Source: Erythrobacter aureus (lineage in GTDB: Bacteria; Pseudomonadota; Alphaproteobacteria; Sphingomonadales; Sphingomonadaceae). Taken from it: a DNA stretch of 64,000 nt. Below, one piece after another: positions 62,995 to 64,000 of this stretch; the stretch's first letter is position 1; each line of letters opens with the position of its first letter. The DNA lies in assembly GCF_003355455.1 (NCBI RefSeq), contig NZ_CP031357.1:1652501-1716500 (forward strand), written 5' to 3'. A program made the position numbers and the translations under genes. The notes under the pieces were generated by a model, which saw only the letters and a program-made list of their open reading frames with translations, made no database searches and was not told the DNA's origin.

Positions 62995-63035
62995 ATGCTA
63001 TTCGGATCAAACTATGTTGTTAAGCAGGTAATGCG

Positions 63036-63359
63036 ATGATCGGACAGGCGCAAAATTTTGCAAAGCGTGACAGGAGGCTTTTAATATCAATCGCCTTTCT
63101 CATTATTTCAGTGGCATCATTTTCTTATCAAGCTCTGATAATAAAATTATATATCGATGGAGCAGTGACTGGGAACTGGGATTATTTCTCAAAAACTTTC
63201 TCCGCACCGCTTCTCTACGGACCAAATCAGGCTTGTTTCGACTATTGTGCTCCAGAACTTCCGTTCGTTTGGGGGTGGATTGGCATCGTCAGCGTCCTGT
63301 TAGGGGTGGCCACCCTTGCTTATAGCTGGTGGAAACCTCAATCACCTGGCGGTCAATGA
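63036..63359 (+). CDS. Small membrane protein, candidate immunity for tip 3
   Basis: 107 aa with two hydrophobic segments (LLISIAFLIISVASFSYQAL and WGWIGIVSVLLGVATLAYSW) flanking an extracytoplasmic loop with two Cys (NQACFDYCAPE). Follows tip 3 by 41 nt. AT-rich. No family recognised. Confidence 0.66.
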   Translation: MIGQAQNFAKRDRRLLISIAFLIISVASFSYQALIIKLYIDGAVTGNWDYFSKTFSAPLLYGPNQACFDYCAPELPFVWGWIGIVSVLLGVATLAYSWWKPQSPGGQ

Positions 63360-63661
63360 TAGCTGCTCTCGCTACTCATACCTTCATTGAACGGCCCCGT
63401 TGAGTTACCGGATCACCCGCGCGCAATGGTGGAATTTGTCGAGCACGCCGTACGCAGCGTGGAGTCCAGTTAATTTCTCCAAAGCAGTGCTTATTGGCTC
63501 GGATCCTCACGTAAAGGCGGGAAGTGAACCGAAACCTCCAAGTGCATAGGCTGCCTATCTCATTCAAAATATCAACCGCAATATTGTTATAAGTGACTGG
63601 ACACACCCTATAGGTGATGAAATACTCCCTGTTTAGAAGTATCGAACAGGGGCGTGGCATC
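63360..63661. other. Intergenic region before the last YD-repeat gene
   Basis: No gene supported. A stretch around 63397-63430 (GTTGAGTTACCGGATCACCC) loosely resembles the cassette left end GCTCAGTAACCGGATCGGCC, so it may be a decayed cassette boundary; no core sequence follows it. Confidence 0.4.
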
Positions 63662-64000
63662 GTGAAGCAACTATTTTTGAGTGTGTCTCTGGCTGCCATC
63701 GCCTGCGCAGATGTTGCCTCAGCGCAATCGAGCACCGAGGTTTACGACTACGACGCACTAGGTCGACTGATTTCGGTTGTAACCACTGGTGGCGCGAATG
63801 ATGGCGATGCGCATGCAATCTGCTATGATGCTGCGGGGAACAGAACGAGTTACGACGCGCGGAGTAACCGGGCGATTCCGGCCTGCGCAGAGGGCTCATC
63901 TCCTCCGCCACCTCCGCCACCTCCTCCTCCTCCGCCTCCACCACCGCCGCCTCCGCCGCCGTCTGCTCCGTCGCTGAGCGTTTCGAACGCTTCGACCACG
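63662..64000 (+). CDS. Exported YD-repeat protein, 5' part (cut by window edge)
   Basis: GTG start at 63662; open through the window end (113 codons). A signal peptide (hydrophobic LFLSVSLAAIACADVASA) precedes two YD repeats (EVYDYDALGRLISVVTTGGA, CYDAAGNRTSYD), then exactly 20 consecutive prolines and SAPSLSVSNAS. Architecture parallels the small 53458-53691 protein but it continues into a new domain. Poly-Pro translation would need EF-P. Confidence 0.78.
   Translation, partial: MKQLFLSVSLAAIACADVASAQSSTEVYDYDALGRLISVVTTGGANDGDAHAICYDAAGNRTSYDARSNRAIPACAEGSSPPPPPPPPPPPPPPPPPPPPSAPSLSVSNASTT

Noticed and set aside
63397..63430. Possible fourth cassette left end.
   Set aside because: Resemblance to the 56-bp leader is loose and no Rhs core follows; kept only as a remark.

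Overview
The window is GC-rich alphaproteobacterial DNA. Its gene content points to the order Sphingomonadales, most likely the Erythrobacteraceae (inference from content and protein style; no rRNA is present). The pointers are a complete propionyl-CoA to succinyl-CoA route, a YghU-type glutathione transferase, type IB topoisomerase, Flp pilins, a VirB cluster and YD-repeat (Rhs) proteins with IVVTG-type linkers. The first ~44 kb is mostly ordinary chromosome. From ~44 kb on it becomes accessory: pilins, a type IV secretion operon and a large polymorphic-toxin locus.

Layout. 1-9.4 kb (+): the 3' end of narG, then narH, narJ, narI, a parvulin-type prolyl isomerase, and moaA-moaD-moaE-moaB-moaC-moeA, overlapping or nearly abutting; this joins respiratory nitrate reductase with synthesis of its molybdenum cofactor. 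mobA faces it on the minus strand. 10.3-24.2 kb: a membrane GGDEF-EAL protein, a muramidase, a thiolase-like protein without a visible nucleophilic cysteine, tRNA-Gln, a GPH-type transporter, YghU, topoisomerase IB, NAD synthetase with an HTH-like N-terminal extension, a DMT transporter, ilvE with an unusual leader, and a lipoprotein. 24.2-36.9 kb (+): tlyA, then pccB, methylmalonyl-CoA epimerase, enoyl-CoA hydratase, methylmalonyl-CoA mutase, bioB, an O-acetylhomoserine sulfhydrylase-type gene, pccA and csaA. These make a propionyl-CoA assimilation region interrupted by two small insertions: a GIY-YIG nuclease bounded by palindromic repeats, and a DUF4160/DUF2442 pair followed by a second copy of the mutase 3' end. 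36.9-45.3 kb: aroB-aroK (-), a 44-codon membrane ORF, a 620-aa exported protein, xerD, accA, a LysM M48 peptidase, two Flp pilins (-), a MutT-type hydrolase and tRNA-Arg.

45.5-53.2 kb (-): virB3-virB4-virB6-virB8-virB9-virB10-virB11-virB2, overlapping or closely spaced. virB9 is split by a frameshift. No relaxase, VirD4, VirB1 or VirB5 is visible. 53.4-64 kb (+): a Sec-exported Rhs protein plus two displaced 'core fragment + alternative C-terminal tip' cassettes, each followed by small membrane proteins that look like immunity candidates. A further exported YD protein runs off the window end.

The most interesting possibility is that the neighbouring VirB apparatus, whose gene set resembles the pertussis-toxin (Ptl) exporter, works with the Sec-exported Rhs toxins. 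This is inference. Three breaks (virB9, the main Rhs gene, cassette 3) would each be repaired by one extra G in a G-run, so assembly error or homopolymer phase variation must be settled before calling them dead.
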